Shown here: in pieces, positions 9,961-22,632 of the stretch
Numbering within the stretch: position 1 is the stretch's first letter
Layout of the letters: every line of letters begins with the position of its first letter
NCBI GenBank assembly: GCA_019454045.1
Contig: SKCR01010142.1
Coordinates: 186,001-250,000, forward strand
Direction of reading: 5' to 3'
Source: Zanthoxylum bungeanum
Lineage: Eukaryota; Streptophyta; Magnoliopsida; Sapindales; Rutaceae
Length of the DNA stretch: 64,000 nt
Notes under the pieces: model-generated
The model's database searches: none
What the model saw: the letters and a program-made list of their open reading frames with translations, nothing else
Told to the model about the DNA's origin: nothing
Program-made: the position numbers and the translations under genes

Positions 9961-10828
9961 AATACACAAACAAATAACGTACGGAAAGTAAATGGCGGAA
10001 TGTAAAATGCGAATAATAGAAAAACAAGATGAAATAAAGTGAAATATGTGCCGTTTACTCAAGGGGTACGTGGAGTTGTCTCCCAAGTACAGACTGCACT
10101 ACCGTCCATTCGGATTCGGCTACGGAATTTATGTCTGGGTTTCCATCCGATATACCACAAGAGACGACACATATTCCATTCATTCAAGGATCACAACATG
10201 TATCAACAAATGACTCTCATGCGAAAGAACAACAAAAGAATGAGAATAAATAAGATACGTGCCCTCAGGTCTAACCTCTTAGGTCGTCTCTCGAAAGCGC
10301 GTTACACGGCCGTCGGAAGGATTGATGCTCCGCAACTCCTCTGGTTCACTGGTCCACTGCTTTCTGTCGCTGTTTTGCTGTTTGGACTGCTGTTTTTTAC
10401 TCCGTTTCACTGTTGTTTTCACTATATTTTCTGGTTACTGTTTTACGGTAAATGAAGGACTGTTCTTGCATTTTTTAAGGGGTATTGGGGTTGTTGTTTT
10501 GTGTGGTAATTTAAGGGTTTTGAAGTGCAGTTTTAGTGCACTGTTTTCGGTAATTGGGGACTATTTTGAGGGGTGTGTTTCGGTGGTTATAGGGTGTGGT
10601 TAAGGCAGTATTTTCAGTGGTCTTAGGGGCTATTTCAGGGACTGTTTCGGCGAGGTTTCTTGATTGTTTGGGAGAGTGTTTCAGTGAAAGTTTGTAAGGC
10701 AATGGAGGGGGTTTGAGGGCAGTGTTTTCGATTATTGAAGAGAGGAGGAGAAGAGAATTATTTCTTGTTGCTTGTTACTTGTGTTGGGCATGTCATGCTA
10801 GGAGAGGCAAGGGTTGAATTTGTGTTTC

Positions 10829-10835
10829 TTTTATA
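10829..10835 (-). promoter_or_regulatory. TATA box of G1 3' LTR
   Basis: TCTATAAAAG on the minus strand. The matching site in the 5' LTR is 27,650-27,656, with equivalents in G2 (36,137-36,143) and G3 (49,711-49,717). Conserved position across otherwise divergent LTRs suggests it is the family promoter. Confidence 0.5.
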
Positions 10836-11407
10836 GAAAAGGCTAGGGTTCTCCTTGTTTGAATAGGAATGGGATTTTTGTAATTATGGGGGATATATTT
10901 TATTAGTGTCACACAAGGAAATCATCTATTTAATTAGGGACAAGATTTGGCTTAATTGGGAAGATGGTATATTTGATTTGTTTTGTTTAGGTATGTGAAT
11001 TATTTAGATTTGATTTGTTTTATTTAATTTGGAATGTGATTTATTTAATTTAGGAAGGATATTATTTTAATTTGTGACATGTGTTTTAAATGTTTTAATT
11101 ATTTTTGGGTGGGTTTTGGTGGGCTAATTGGGCTTGGGCGTGAGGCTAGCAACCAAAACAGAAGTACCGACACCGTTCGAACGCTGATTCGAACGCTACA
11201 CGAACGCCCGTAATCTGCTTGACGTTCGAACGTGTTCACGAACGCAGTACGAACGAAAGCAGTGAACATGTGAATTGAATCCGATGACATAATTATTCTG
11301 AATTTCCCTTTCCGACATGCATTTCCCGCGACTTCTGCAACCTAAAGAGTAGTCCCTCCATACGAGACTCATCATCGGGACTTATATGAAAAAATGTAGT
11401 GCCTACA

Positions 11408-11422
11408 GTCACCCCCATTTTG
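11408..11422 (-). other. G1 polypurine tract
   Basis: Minus strand CAAAATGGGGGTGAC directly abuts the 3' LTR start TGTAGGC. G2 has the near-identical CAAAGTGGGGGCGAC. This is the plus-strand DNA priming site of LTR elements. Confidence 0.7.
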
Positions 11423-11480
11423 ATGGGACTTGTGCAGTGTGTGACAATGACAATCCTATCAAAGTTATGCAATGCATTTT

Positions 11481-11490
11481 TACTTACCTG
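11481..11490 (-). promoter_or_regulatory. Consensus 5' splice donor in G1 3' region
   Basis: Minus strand CAGGTAAGTA matches the plant donor consensus perfectly. It lies within a block also present in G2 (36,982-36,991), about 75 bp before the 3' LTR. Splicing is not shown. Confidence 0.35.
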
Positions 11491-11559
11491 GCTCGCCAGC
11501 TGCCACCTGACTTGCCTGCTGCTTCATACTGAGTTGATCTGGTGGTCCATTTTCGAACT

Positions 11560-11935
11560 GTGCTCCATTTTTGGAGTGCCATTTTCGGCATCTGTTGTGT
11601 ATGCTCCATTTTGGAGTGCCATTTTCGGCATCTGTTGTGTGTGCTCCATTTTGGAGCGCCATTTTCGACATCTGTCGTGTGTGCCCCATTTTGGAGTGCC
11701 ATTTTCGACATCTGTCGTGTGTGCCCCATTTTGGAGCGCCATTTTCAGCATCTGTCGTGTGTGCCCCATTTTGGAGTGCCATTTTCGGCATCTGTTGCGT
11801 GTGCCCCATTTTGGAGCGCCATTTTCGGCATCTGTTGTGTGTGTGCTCCATTTTGGAGTGCCATTTTCGGCATCTGATGTAATAGTGGTCCATTTCCGAA
11901 CCATGCTCCATTTTCGGAGTGCCATTTTCAGCATG
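11560..11935. repeat. 40-bp tandem repeat array (about 9 units) in G1
   Basis: The unit is close to CCCCATTTTGGAGCGCCATT plus TTCGGCATCTGTTGTGTGTG, period 40 bp. It is open in several frames on both strands because 40 is not a multiple of 3 and the unit lacks stops. The same unit forms an array in G2 (38,390-38,780). It lies close to the 3' LTR. Tat/Ogre elements are known for variable 3' regions containing such arrays. Confidence 0.9.
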
Positions 11936-12375
11936 CTGATGATGTGTGGGCCTCGACCTTGGGATGCATCCCTAAATCTTCTGGTGATGTGGGCCTCGAC
12001 CCTGGGACTCATCCCAAAACTGATACTGATGTGGGTCTCGACCCTGGGACTCATCCATAAAACTGGTACTGATGATGCGGGCATCGCCCCCCTGGGACTT
12101 ATCCCCAACTGAACCTGATGATGCGGGCATCGCCCCATGGGACTTATCCCCAAAACTGGTACTGATGATGCGGGCATCGCCCTCTGGGACTTATCCCCAA
12201 AACTGATACTGATGTGGGCCTCGACCTTGGGACTCATCCCAAAACTGATACGGATGTGGGCTTCGCCCCCAGACTGATGCTGATGTGGGCCTCAACCCTC
12301 TAGACTGATACTGATGTGGGCCTCGCCCCCAGACTGATGCTGATATGGGCCTCGCCCCCAGTTGATACCGATTCA
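11936..12375. repeat. Degenerate 40-46-bp repeats, GATGTGGGCCTCGACC type
   Basis: About ten units of GATG(AT)GGGCCTCGCCCC, CTGGGACTCATCCC and AAAACTGATACT follow each other directly after the 40-bp array. A few degenerate units occur in G2 (about 37,860-37,945 and 38,880). Reading frames here are repeat-driven. Confidence 0.8.
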
Positions 12376-12626
12376 TTCCTGAAACTGATGACACTGTACT
12401 GTTGTTGCTTCTGGTTTGGCTTGCTTTTGCCGCTTTCTCTTTTTCTTCTTTGAAACCTGTTATTACAAAACAGAACAAACACAAAAAGAACGCAAATATG
12501 TTATGTGTATGCATGCATGCATGAATGAATTTCCTATTCCGTTGGGTTAGGTCTTCTACCAGGTCTTATCTTTCTCAAGCAAAGTACTGCTCCATTCTAT
12601 CCACGTTAGTTGGCTCGGTGAGCTTG
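12376..12626 (-). pseudogene. G1 region downstream of gag: end of the fused reading frame and 3' leader-like DNA
   Basis: At 12,580-12,626 (minus) the frame interrupted by copia A ends with LTEPTNVDRMEQYFA and TGA. The rest is non-coding, with a branch/acceptor-like TTTTGTAATAACAG (12,456-12,475, minus). The same stretch is uninterrupted in G2 (39,810-40,200), which serves as an empty-site reference for copia A. Confidence 0.55.
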
Positions 12627-14623
12627 TATTGGGTTTTCTAGGTCAAACCAAGATCAATTTAAGCATCAAACATGTGTGAATACAACAAAGTTAAGTTGCG
12701 GAAATACTCACTTTGATCGGATTTGCGATGCGTCGAACATAAAAAATTTTCTTCAAGCTCCTTGAAGCTCTCGGCCATGGCTCCATCCTTGTGCTCCATG
12801 GATTCGGTCAAGCTCCAAGCTTGGTGTGTGGATTCCATGCTCATGAATGGGTTTCCCTATCACCTTTTTGAGACTCCTAATGTGTGCTAGCACTTGTGAA
12901 AATTTGCAACAAATCTTCATATTTTCCCTTGTGTGATTCACGGCAAAAGGAAAAACAAGAGAAAAAATTGGCTCTTGGCCGAGAGTATTGAGAGAAGAAG
13001 GAGATGAAGTTGTCAAGTGTATATGGTTTTTGATTTTCAAAAAAATCAAATAATCATTTACCAAAATCCCACTTTCCAAAAAATGGTACAAGGCTTTAAA
13101 AGCCTTTCAACTATTCACATCACTCAAAAGTGACTAGACATCACATCACTCAAAGTGACAAGACATCCATCACTTGAATGACTAATGATGTGACGCGTGA
13201 TGTGACTTATGGGCCGCACTTGAATTCGAAATGCGAGTGGGCCCGCAAACACTCCCGGGCTCAGGTTCGCTAATTCCGAATTAACAAATTTTCCGTTGCG
13301 ACGTAATTAAATCAAATTTAATTAAATAATTATGCCTAGTAAAATTACTATTCACATCGCTAGCGAATTAATTCTAAATTAACTCGTTCGCCCGAATTAA
13401 AATATAATTTTAATTCCGCGTCGAATTCTAATTTCGTATAATATATCAAATATATTATTTTATCGATTAATTCCAAATTAATCGTTCTCTCTCTTTAAAT
13501 AGTATTTTATCCCAGATAAAATATCTCCGTAATTAATCCTAGATTAATTTTCTCTCTCTAATAATTAATCCCAGATTAATTATGTGCGAGTCATACGTCA
13601 TCGGTGAATCTTCGGGAAGTGACCCATGAGATCCCTGGATATGTTGGCAGTAAATCCGGTCGTCGGACTATCCGAACACGTACATACCTAGTACTACATT
13701 TTTACCGATTTACAAGACAAGGTCGGCTTCTAGCAAAGCGCCATGCCTACCCAATTCTCCAGAAATATCCTTATAGGAATAAATGATCTATATCAGGCGT
13801 AGTATACGTAGTATTGCGTTTTACGATCCAGTATCGGATGTCGCGTGCTAGGCCTGGGGCTGGAATTGTGTCTGCCATGTACGAAGCACATATCGGATCT
13901 CTGGTAACTAGTCTCTATAATCGGATAAACATGACCTAATCATTTTATCCCGATGACTGCAGTATATAAGAGAACCAGTTCCATATCCTACGTGAACATC
14001 ATCTCCACTATGACTGGAGTGATACTTCCATCTTGACATCACACCCAATACACTACGATTCTCAATATACCCAGAAGAGGCGTAACAGAACCGGTTAAAG
14101 CCCTGGACGACCAAAACCAAAGTATATTGATTGTCGCAAGTATTAGCGGTGCAAGTCTCAGGTTAAGATCAAATACACCTACCCTGATTCGACTTCCATA
14201 GACACATAGTCATACTACCAATGGAATTCCGAGGGGTCTATCCAGAGCGAAGCTGTTTCCGTACCATCGGTAAACACAACCTCCTATCACACTTGCATAA
14301 GTATCCAATACTTAAATATATGAGAACTATGCCGTTATGCTCCCACAACGCGCACAAGTGTAATACTAGTATATTCCGCATTATAGATGTCCAATCTCGA
14401 TAATACTACGACTAGGGATATTTAATGATTAAACCTTCATGGATTGATACTGTCTCATATCATCTCAATCCGGAACTAATCATAAGGACCTTTTATCATT
14501 TATATATCTTGGTAATCCAATTACAAATGATAAAAGAGCAATTTCCTTTGTCACATAGTTAATTTGTACAACAACACCATGTTCTGTACAAATAGTGATG
14601 CTATGGGTCATAATTGTCCAACA
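12627..14623 (-). repeat. Copia A 3' LTR
   Basis: Pairs with 20,626-22,632. Shares its distal two thirds with the LTRs of B, S and C. Its first 470 bp (low-coordinate side) match C but not B. Contains repeated ATTAATCC(C/T)AGATTAAT palindromic segments near 13,530-13,580. Confidence 0.92.
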
Positions 14624-14637
14624 TCTCCCACTTGGCC
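14624..14637 (-). other. Copia A polypurine tract
   Basis: Minus strand GGCCAAGTGGGAGA directly precedes the 3' LTR start TGTTGGAC. The same tract is next to the LTRs of B (50,995-51,009) and C (62,273-62,287). Confidence 0.8.
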
Positions 14638-14659
14638 TATAGCCAATCACTCAAGTGTC

Positions 14660-17300
14660 CTACACCTAAACTATGTACGGTTCGCTCAAACTTCTGCTGA
14701 GAAAATGCTTTCGTTAGTGGATTTGGAAGGTTATCATCTGATGCGATTTATTCGATCATCACATCGCCACGATGTATGATCCGAACAATTCAGATGAATA
14801 TTTGAAGTATATATTTGGATCGTTGATGAGACCTTTAATTCTTTAGCCTGTGCTGTAGCCTAGCTCAGCTGCTAACAGAACTACTCCTAATCTGATTAGG
14901 ATTATTATAGATCCAAAAGGCTTCTATTGCTGCCTCAGCTGCATCAATATTTTGCTTTTGTTGTTTATTCGGCAACAATATCTTGCTTGGAAGATTTCCA
15001 GCTCATTGTTCCGTTGTTCAAACTATATAGTACCTTTGTTACGACTTACAGTCGTTATTATTGGTTAGGAAACTTGCAGCAGTGAACCCAGTCACTTCAA
15101 GTTCTCCTTCTCCATAACATAAGAAAGCATCCTCAGTTCATCTAAGATACTGAAGGATATTCCTAACATCAATCCAGTGACTATCACTTGGATTGGCATG
15201 ATTGTGACTCCATATGCTCAAAGCACATGAGACACCAGGTCGCGTACATTTATTTCAATGTACGAGTTCTCAGAGACTGCAAACAACTTTTAGATCTATC
15301 TCAGTAGATCTTTATTCATAGAATAAAGGTTATCTCTCCCAAGAATTCTACCGAGAATTTTTATGAAAGCCATGCTTTCACCGATTGTATCATGGGATAT
15401 CATTTCCAAGAAATGATATATCATCATTATATAGGACAATCATTGTCAGTGCGCTCCCAATAACCTCCTTATATACACAAGAATCATTTCCGTTTTGAAT
15501 TAAATCATATACCATTATGATTACATCAAAATGATAGTTCCAAGAACGCAATGCTTGCTTCAATCCAAGAATGGATCGAATTAACTTGCAAACCTTGTTT
15601 GCTCGTTTTGGTACGACAAAACCGTCAGGATGTTATAAACATCCTCCAAAAGGTTTCCATTTAAGGAAAGCGATTTTGACGTTCAGCTGCCATATTTCAT
15701 GAATGAAACATGTAGCATCAGCAAGCATTATCCAAATGGATTTAACCATGGCAACGAGTAAAAGGTTTCGTCGTAATCGACATAATGTTGATAACGATAC
15801 CTTTTCACTTCAAGCCTAGCTTAATACGTTTGTATGTTGCCATCCATGTTTGTCTTCCTTGAAGACTCATATAGTACCAATAAGCATAATGCCTTCCGGT
15901 ACATCAACCAGTCTCCAAACTTGGTTGGTATACATGGAATCCATTTCAGACTTCATGGCACTTTGCCATAATAGGGAGTCGATACCTTGTATCACTTCCT
16001 CATACGTAGTCGGTTTGTCTTCCTCAATAAGATAGACATCTTTACGAGGTGAGATCAGAAACCCATACCTCCCAGGTTGTTTTCTGACTCTCTCCGACTT
16101 ACGTGTTTCTTGTGTATTTGAAGATTATTGGTATAGTTTCATCTCTGATGAACTGTTTTTGTTCCAATAGGAATCGGTGCCTATAATAGTATTACTCTGA
16201 TTTTTCATCGAGTTTTACTTTCCTCTCACTTTCCACTGCATATTGGTATTCCTCTTAGGAAAATCGCATGGTGAGCAACAATTACATTGTTCTCTGGTGA
16301 GTTGTATAAGTACTATAATTTGGTTACTCTGGGATAACCTACAAATTTAGGCACTTATCCGATTTGGGTTTTAGTTTGGTATCATCCAAACATATGCCTA
16401 GCATTCCCAAATCTTCAGGAATGAGAAAACCCCGTTTCTTTCCTGTTCATATCTAATATGAAGTCTGTCAAACGAATTTTTATGGAACCTTATTCAAAAT
16501 AAGTTTTTCACTGTTTAATGCGTATCCCTTGAAGGAAAATGGTAGCTCAGAGCGACTCATGATTAACCTTATCGTGTCCAACAAAATTCGGTTTCTCCGT
16601 TTGGACACACCGTTCAATTGAGGTGTTCCGGGAGGAGTCCACTGTGAAAGAATACTATACTCTTTCAGGTAGTCGAGAAACTTATTGCTTAAGTATTTTC
16701 CACCATGGTCTAACTGTGATGGTTTAATACTTTAGCTGATCTGTTTGTCTACTTCGTGTCGAAACTCTTTGAATTTATCAAAAGTTTCCGATATGTGTTT
16801 CAGAAGAAACACATAATCATAACGTGATGCCACATCCGTAAAGGTTACGAAGTGTTCATATCCACCTCTAGCCTAGCTAGATATGGGCCCACTACGTCAC
16901 TATGAACGAGGGCTAACAGATCGCTGGCACTTGCACTTTTACCAAGTAGAAAGTGTTTTTAGGCACTTTGCCTAATGAACTAGATTCGTAGACATTATTT
17001 GAATAGAATCAAATCTGTCATAGTACCCACTCTTCGAAAGTGTAGATATACGAGTATTGTTTATGTGTCCCAGACAACAATGCCATAAATAAGTCTCATC
17101 TGATTAATTCAGTTTGAGCTATTTGTTTGTCATGTCATACGTTTGAGATTAATTTATATTCAAAATATAATATTGTTATTCACATCTAATGTGCTTATCT
17201 CAATATCATCTTTATAAAATAAAACACTTTAGTGTTCTAGAATATAAAGGTATACCCGCAACGGGTTAAACCCTGATATATAGATAATGTTTCTAGTCAA
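14660..17300 (-). pseudogene. Copia A pol relic (integrase, RT, RNase H)
   Basis: Aligned by eye with the better preserved pol of copia B. RNase H lies at about 14,680-15,280, RT at about 15,280-16,140 and integrase at about 16,140-17,200, all on the minus strand. The RT catalytic box is YNDD instead of YVDD (about 15,430). A 4-bp deletion near 15,637 and a 1-bp insertion near 15,662 shift the frame; both are shared with copia C. No frame longer than about 60 codons survives. Not functional. Confidence 0.8.
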
Positions 17301-18270
17301 ACTAGGTACATTATACAGTTTCCTAATTTAAGTACACACCCGAAGGGTAGTTCCTAAACTTAGGATTCTATGGTTAAAACAACGAATCTCGTCCCGTTTT
17401 TCCAATTCGCAGATTAATCTCAGCTGGAGTCAGTATCCATGCTTATCAGCAGATTCTGCACATCAGTACATATTATGTATAATACTTAGTATCAAAATCC
17501 AATTTTGAAACCGTAGCGAACAAGTTTAGGACAAACATGCTTGAAGTCGGAGCCTTGTACCGCCTTCTATTCCTTCATGTCTGCCTTGTCCATACGGCAG
17601 TCACGCTTCCAGTGACCCCGTTTGCCACAGTTTAGGCAGACATCTTGGGATATGTCCTTTGTCTTCCCAGAAGACGTGATGATTTTGCCTTTGCCCCTTT
17701 TAAAAGCTCTGGCTTTGCTTCCTTGAGCATAGCCTTCAATTCTCCAAGAATTTACTCTTGGTTCATAATGAACCTGCCCCAGCTTTCGGGTAGAGACTAT
17801 AAGATCAAATATTTGGTAGTCTCGGCCACGTAGGTAATGCCTAGCTAACCTAGCTGATCGATGTCAGCAATCATCTGCAACACCTAGTGCTCGACAGATG
17901 TACCCTCTGACATACACGAGCTAAAGAGCTTCTTTTGCAATTTTTACTTTTAAGATCTAAAAATAGATCTATGAAGATCTTTAATTTCATCATCATGGTA
18001 CACTGATCTAATCCTTAATTTTGACGACGAAGTTAAAGTGTCATTGCATTAAGCATAATGGATTGAGCACTAAAGTTATCATCATATGAATATTCCAAAT
18101 ATCATGTTCTACTATTTACTCAACTCCGGGCTTAGGCCTAAGAGGTTGTTCTATCAAATAGAGTAACTTCTCAGTTTCCAGGACTATCCTGAGGTTTATT
18201 CCCAATCTGAAAATTAAAGCCGTTTAAATACATTTTCACCCATGATTATGTTTTAAACACTAATCTTTCA
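17300..18270 (-). pseudogene. Copia A gag and protease relic
   Basis: The zinc knuckle CLNCGKRGHWKRDC is intact at 17,597-17,638 (minus). Upstream gag sequence (17,640-18,270) matches copia B gag but has many small indels and stops. Protease sequence lies at about 17,400-17,500 and is badly decayed. Confidence 0.75.
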
Positions 18271-20607
18271 GTTATCTTGATTTATATAGTCCAACTATCC
18301 AATCAACGATTTCAGGTACTATTAATATAATGATTACTATAGTCTAACTATATAATCAACTATAATTTAATTGGTTAAATTCAAATATATTGATTACTAT
18401 AATCCAATTATATAATCAACTACTATTTGAAATAGTTTGAATACAGTCCAACTGTTTAATTTAAAACAACGATTAAATTAGTCCAACTAATATATATATT
18501 TAACGATGAAAAAATTGAAATGAGCGCGTATTGGCAAGTATCCAGACGAATTTGTAAATTTAATACTTGCCTCCAACTATTTTTCGGCGAGCCTCTAACC
18601 CTCTGTTGAGTACTCGGGAAACCTTGTTTCCTAGTGGGCTAGGATCCCGTTAAATAACACACAACCTTGACTTTGGCCAACAAATTGTATGATATTTAAC
18701 TAGGTATATCTCTAAGATCAATTAGATCTCATCCAATTCCTAGATCCAGTAGGTGGAAATCCAAGTCCGAAACATATATCTTATATATGCCAATATATCC
18801 GATATATTGCCTAACCTTTTTCCTCTGAATCAACTAAGCCTTGGCTTTGGCACAACAAACTTAATGATTCCAGTTAAGCGGGACCCATTGACCTTGGAAA
18901 GCTTCGTAATCGATGTCAATGGACAAGAAGTGATCTTGACTTTGGCCAACAAATCACAACTTGGACAAGACATGCGATATGGAACAAAGCCTTCATGATT
19001 CAAACACATCCGCGATGGACAAAGGCCTTGACTTTGGCCAACAAACCAGTGGCAATCTGGATCTTGAGAATGAATCATTCAATGGAAGGAAAAATGCTTA
19101 ATATATTGTGAGGGTTTTTCGCGTAATTGGCAACCAATTAATTATCTTTGTTAAGGTCTCATCATCATACACCCTTAAACATGCATTCTAAAAACATAAT
19201 AAGGCGCGTAAATAAATAATAATGATATGCGGATGGATATTTAAAACATTTTGTTCCTAGAACAAATCTATCCATTTCCTCTCTCCCGCTAGCACAATTC
19301 TTAATTCTACCCAATTACACAACACTTCTAAAGAAACCTCATTTACATTGAGGGGAATATGTGAGAAGAGAAATACAAAGAATCAAGAGTAATAGATAGC
19401 TGGACACGCAAGTCCAATTTAATAAATTCTAAATTTATTACAACAATTCCAAAATTGCCCTCACCCATCTAATATCCATCCGATATGCATTATTCATACA
19501 TCACATCCATGTATTCACACAAAGCATGTTATCAATCAATCTAATCCAATTAATTAATCTGAAATTAATGACCATCCAATGTCAAACAACGATTTGATTT
19601 TGCGCGAGTCCGATTCATTTTTAAGAATAAGTACTCAAAGTACGAATTCTTGAATTATATTAAACTACAATATTAAATCCAATTTAATTTTTATTTAATA
19701 CTAATTCTTAATTTAATTCCAAATTAAATATTTACACTTTATTAATGAGCCTTTACGACTTAGATTCTAAATCTAATCTTTACGGGTCTCAAAGACCGAT
19801 TAACATCCAATGTCAATTTAATTAAAGTCCAATGGGCTTTCAATTAATTTCTTAAGGCATGGACTTTGGTCAATATGGGTCAAACCCAAATACCAAAGCT
19901 CATTTAAGGAATCACCCTTATTTGCCAAGAAACCAATTTAGGCCCATTAGGCCCAATTAAAATTTTAAAGGTCCATTTAATTATATTTGGACTTTATGGA
20001 CATGGTTTTGGGCCCAATTGGATCCAACCAATTAGCCTAAACCAAACTTGGCCCAACCAAGCCCATTTAAGCCCAAATACAACTTTATAAGCCCAATTCC
20101 AAATTTGGCCCAATTAATTAAATTACAAAATTCCAAATTTCACAATTAAATTAATTAAAGTGTATAACTATAATTAATTAACCAAAAAATATTCCAAAAC
20201 ATAAATTTACATAATTAATTATGCTTATCATCATCAACACATGTCCAACATTATTGAATCAAAAAAGCATCTCATTTTCCATGCTTCAAGTCACGGGAAT
20301 TAGGGTTTTATTGTCCGATTCCGAATTCAATCCAATTAAATCCTAAATCAACATTTCCCAAGTCTTTCAAACTCATCCAATGATTCAAAAAATAAAAAAT
20401 CACCATGACATTTAGGGCACCAACTTTCGGCCAAGCCTATATTTTGGGGAAAATTTGATCCAACTCAATTTTCATCAAATTGATCATGCATAACACTATG
20501 TTATCATCATTCAAGCATATTTAAACAATCAATTTCATCAAATCATGCTCAAATCAATTTTACCCAATTTTAAAGTTAAGAACCATAATTCCAATTTCTT
20601 GCTTAAA
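18271..20607 (-). other. Copia A long untranslated leader
   Basis: About 2.3 kb between the PBS and gag, unusually long. It holds four copies of CTTGACTTTGGCCAACAAA or close variants (18,665; 18,838; 18,935; 19,027). A TTGGGC/GGCCCA-rich AT-rich stretch lies at 19,850-20,110. A reading frame of 82 codons lies at 18,830-19,078 (minus), and copia B keeps a related one at 55,385-55,690. No known protein is recognised in it. Confidence 0.6.
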
Positions 20608-20624
20608 TCATGGCTCTGATACCA
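20608..20624 (-). other. Copia A primer-binding site
   Basis: Minus strand TGGTATCAGAGCCATGA lies 1 nt inside the 5' LTR. TGGTATCAGAGC is complementary to the 3' end of plant initiator tRNA-Met, the standard copia primer. Confidence 0.9.
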
Positions 20625-20625
20625 T

Positions 20626-22632
20626 TGTTGGGTTTTCTAGGTCAAACCAAGATCAATTTAAGCATCAAACATGTGTGAATACAACAAAGTTAAGTTGCGG
20701 AAATACTCACTTTGATCGGATTTGCGATGCGTCGAACACAAAAAATTTTCTTCAAGCTCCTTGAAGCTCTCGGCCATGGCTCCATCCTTGTGCTCCATGG
20801 ATTCGGTCAACCTCCAAGCTTGGTGTGTGGATTTCATGCTCATGAATGGGTTTCCCTATCACCTTTTTGAGACTCATAATGTGTGCTAGCACTTGTGAAA
20901 ATTTACAAAAAATCTTCACATTTTCCCTGTGTGATTCACGGCAAAAGGAAAAAACAAGAGAGAAAAAATTGGCCCTTGGCGCGTGAGAGTATGTGAGAGA
21001 GAAGAAAGAGATGAAATTGTCAAGTGTATATAGTTTTTGATTTTCAAAAAATCAAATAATCATTTACCAAATCCAACTTTCCAAAAAAATGGTACAAGGC
21101 TTTAAAAGCCTTTCACACTATTCATATCACTCAAAAGTGACTAGACATCACATCACTCAAAAGTGACAAGACATCCATCACTTGAATGACTAATGATGTG
21201 ACGCGTGATGTGACTTGTGGGCCGCACTTGATTTCGAAATGCGAGTGGGCCCGTAAATACTCCCGGGCTCGGGTTCGTTAATTCCGAATTAACGAATTTT
21301 CCATTGCGATGTAATTAAATCAAATTTAATTAAATAATTGTGCTAGCAAAATTACTATTCACGTCGCTAGCGAATTAATTCTAAATTAACTCGTTCGCCC
21401 GAATTAAAATATAATTTTAATTCCGCGTCGAAATCTAATTTCGTATAATATATAGAATATATTATTTTATTGATTAATTCCAAATTAATCGTCTCTCTCT
21501 TTAAATAGTTTTTATCCCAGATAAAATATCTCCGTAATTAATCCTAGATTAATTTTCTCTCTCTAATAATTAATCCCAGATTAATTATGTGCGAGTCATA
21601 TGTCATCGGTGAATCTTCGGGAAGCGACCCATGAGATCCCTGGATATATTGGCAGTAAATCCGGTCGTCGGACTATCCGAACACGTACGTATACCTAGTA
21701 CTACATTTTACCGATTTACAAGACAAGGTCGGCTTCTAGCAAAGCGCCATGCCTACCCAATTCTCCAGAAATATCCTTATAGGAATAAGTGATCTATATC
21801 AGGCGTAGTATACGAGTAGTATTGCGTATTACGATCCAGTATCGGATGTCACGTGCTAGGCTTGGGGCTGGAATTGTGTATGCCCTGTACGAAGCACATA
21901 TCGGATCTCTGGTAACTAGTCTCTATAATCGGATAAAATGACCTAATCATTTTATCCCGATGACTGCAGTACATAAGAGAACCAGTTCCGTATCCTACGT
22001 GAACATCATCTCCACTATGACTGGATTGATACTTCCGTCTTGACATCACACCCAATACACTACGATTCTCAATATACCGAGAAGAGGCGTACACAGAACC
22101 AATTAAAGCCCTGGACGACCAAAACCAAAGTATATTGATTGTCGCAAGTATTAGCGGTGCAAGTCTCAGGTTAAGACCAAATACACCTACCCTGATTCGG
22201 ACTTCCATAGACACATAGTTATACTACCAATGGAATTCCGAGGGGTCTATCCAGAGCGAAGCTGTTTCCGTACCATCGGTAAACACAACCTCCTATCACA
22301 CTTGCATAAGTATCCAATACTTAAATATATGAGAACTATGCCGTTATGCTCTCACAACGCGCACAAGTGTAATACTAGTCTATTCCGTATTATCGATGTC
22401 CAATCTCGATAATACTACGACTAGGGATATTTAATGATTAAACCTTCGTGGATTGATACTGTCTCATATCATCTCATTCCGGAACTAATCATAAGGACCT
22501 TTTATCATTTATATATCTTGGTAATCCAATTACAAATGATAAAAGAGCAATTTTCTTTGTCACATAGTTAATTTGTACAACAACACCATGTTCTGTACAA
22601 ATAGTGATGCTCTGGGTCATAATTGTCCAACA
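20626..22632 (-). repeat. Copia A 5' LTR
   Basis: Pairs with 12,627-14,623 and is clearly similar throughout, with scattered substitutions and small indels. Ends TCCAACA at 22,632, followed by the TSD. Confidence 0.92.

Larger units (their letters stand above)
8594..11407 (-). repeat. G1 3' LTR (2,814 bp)
   Basis: Paired with 25,258-28,229, with the same order of sub-blocks. From the low-coordinate end: a GTCGCCACCC block, a CGTTCGAACG-rich block (about 9,080-9,420), a subrepeat with three copies (9,512; 9,671; 9,858), a conserved block at about 10,060-10,240, a CCTCAGGTCTAACC block, a CTGTTT-rich stretch and a TATA box. The second LTR has four copies of the subrepeat, explaining most of its extra length. 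The two LTRs differ at many positions, so the insertion is not recent. Confidence 0.9.
12627..22632 (-). mobile_element. Copia A: full-length but decayed Ty1/copia element (10,006 bp)
   Basis: LTRs at 12,627-14,623 (1,997 bp) and 20,626-22,632 (2,007 bp) begin TGTTGG (TATTGG at the low end) and end CCAACA. The TSD is GCTTG (12,622-12,626) versus GCTCG (22,633-22,637), one mismatch. G2 carries the homologous uninterrupted target at about 40,155-40,175. The PBS complements initiator tRNA-Met. The PPT adjoins the 3' LTR. The internal region holds gag and pol relics on the minus strand with many frameshifts, so the element is dead. Confidence 0.93.

Noticed and set aside
11399..12237. Long open frames on both strands (over 200 codons) across 11,399-12,237
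   Set aside because: They fall in the 40-bp array and its neighbour. The unit lacks stop codons and its length is not a multiple of 3, so several frames stay open. No domain is visible.
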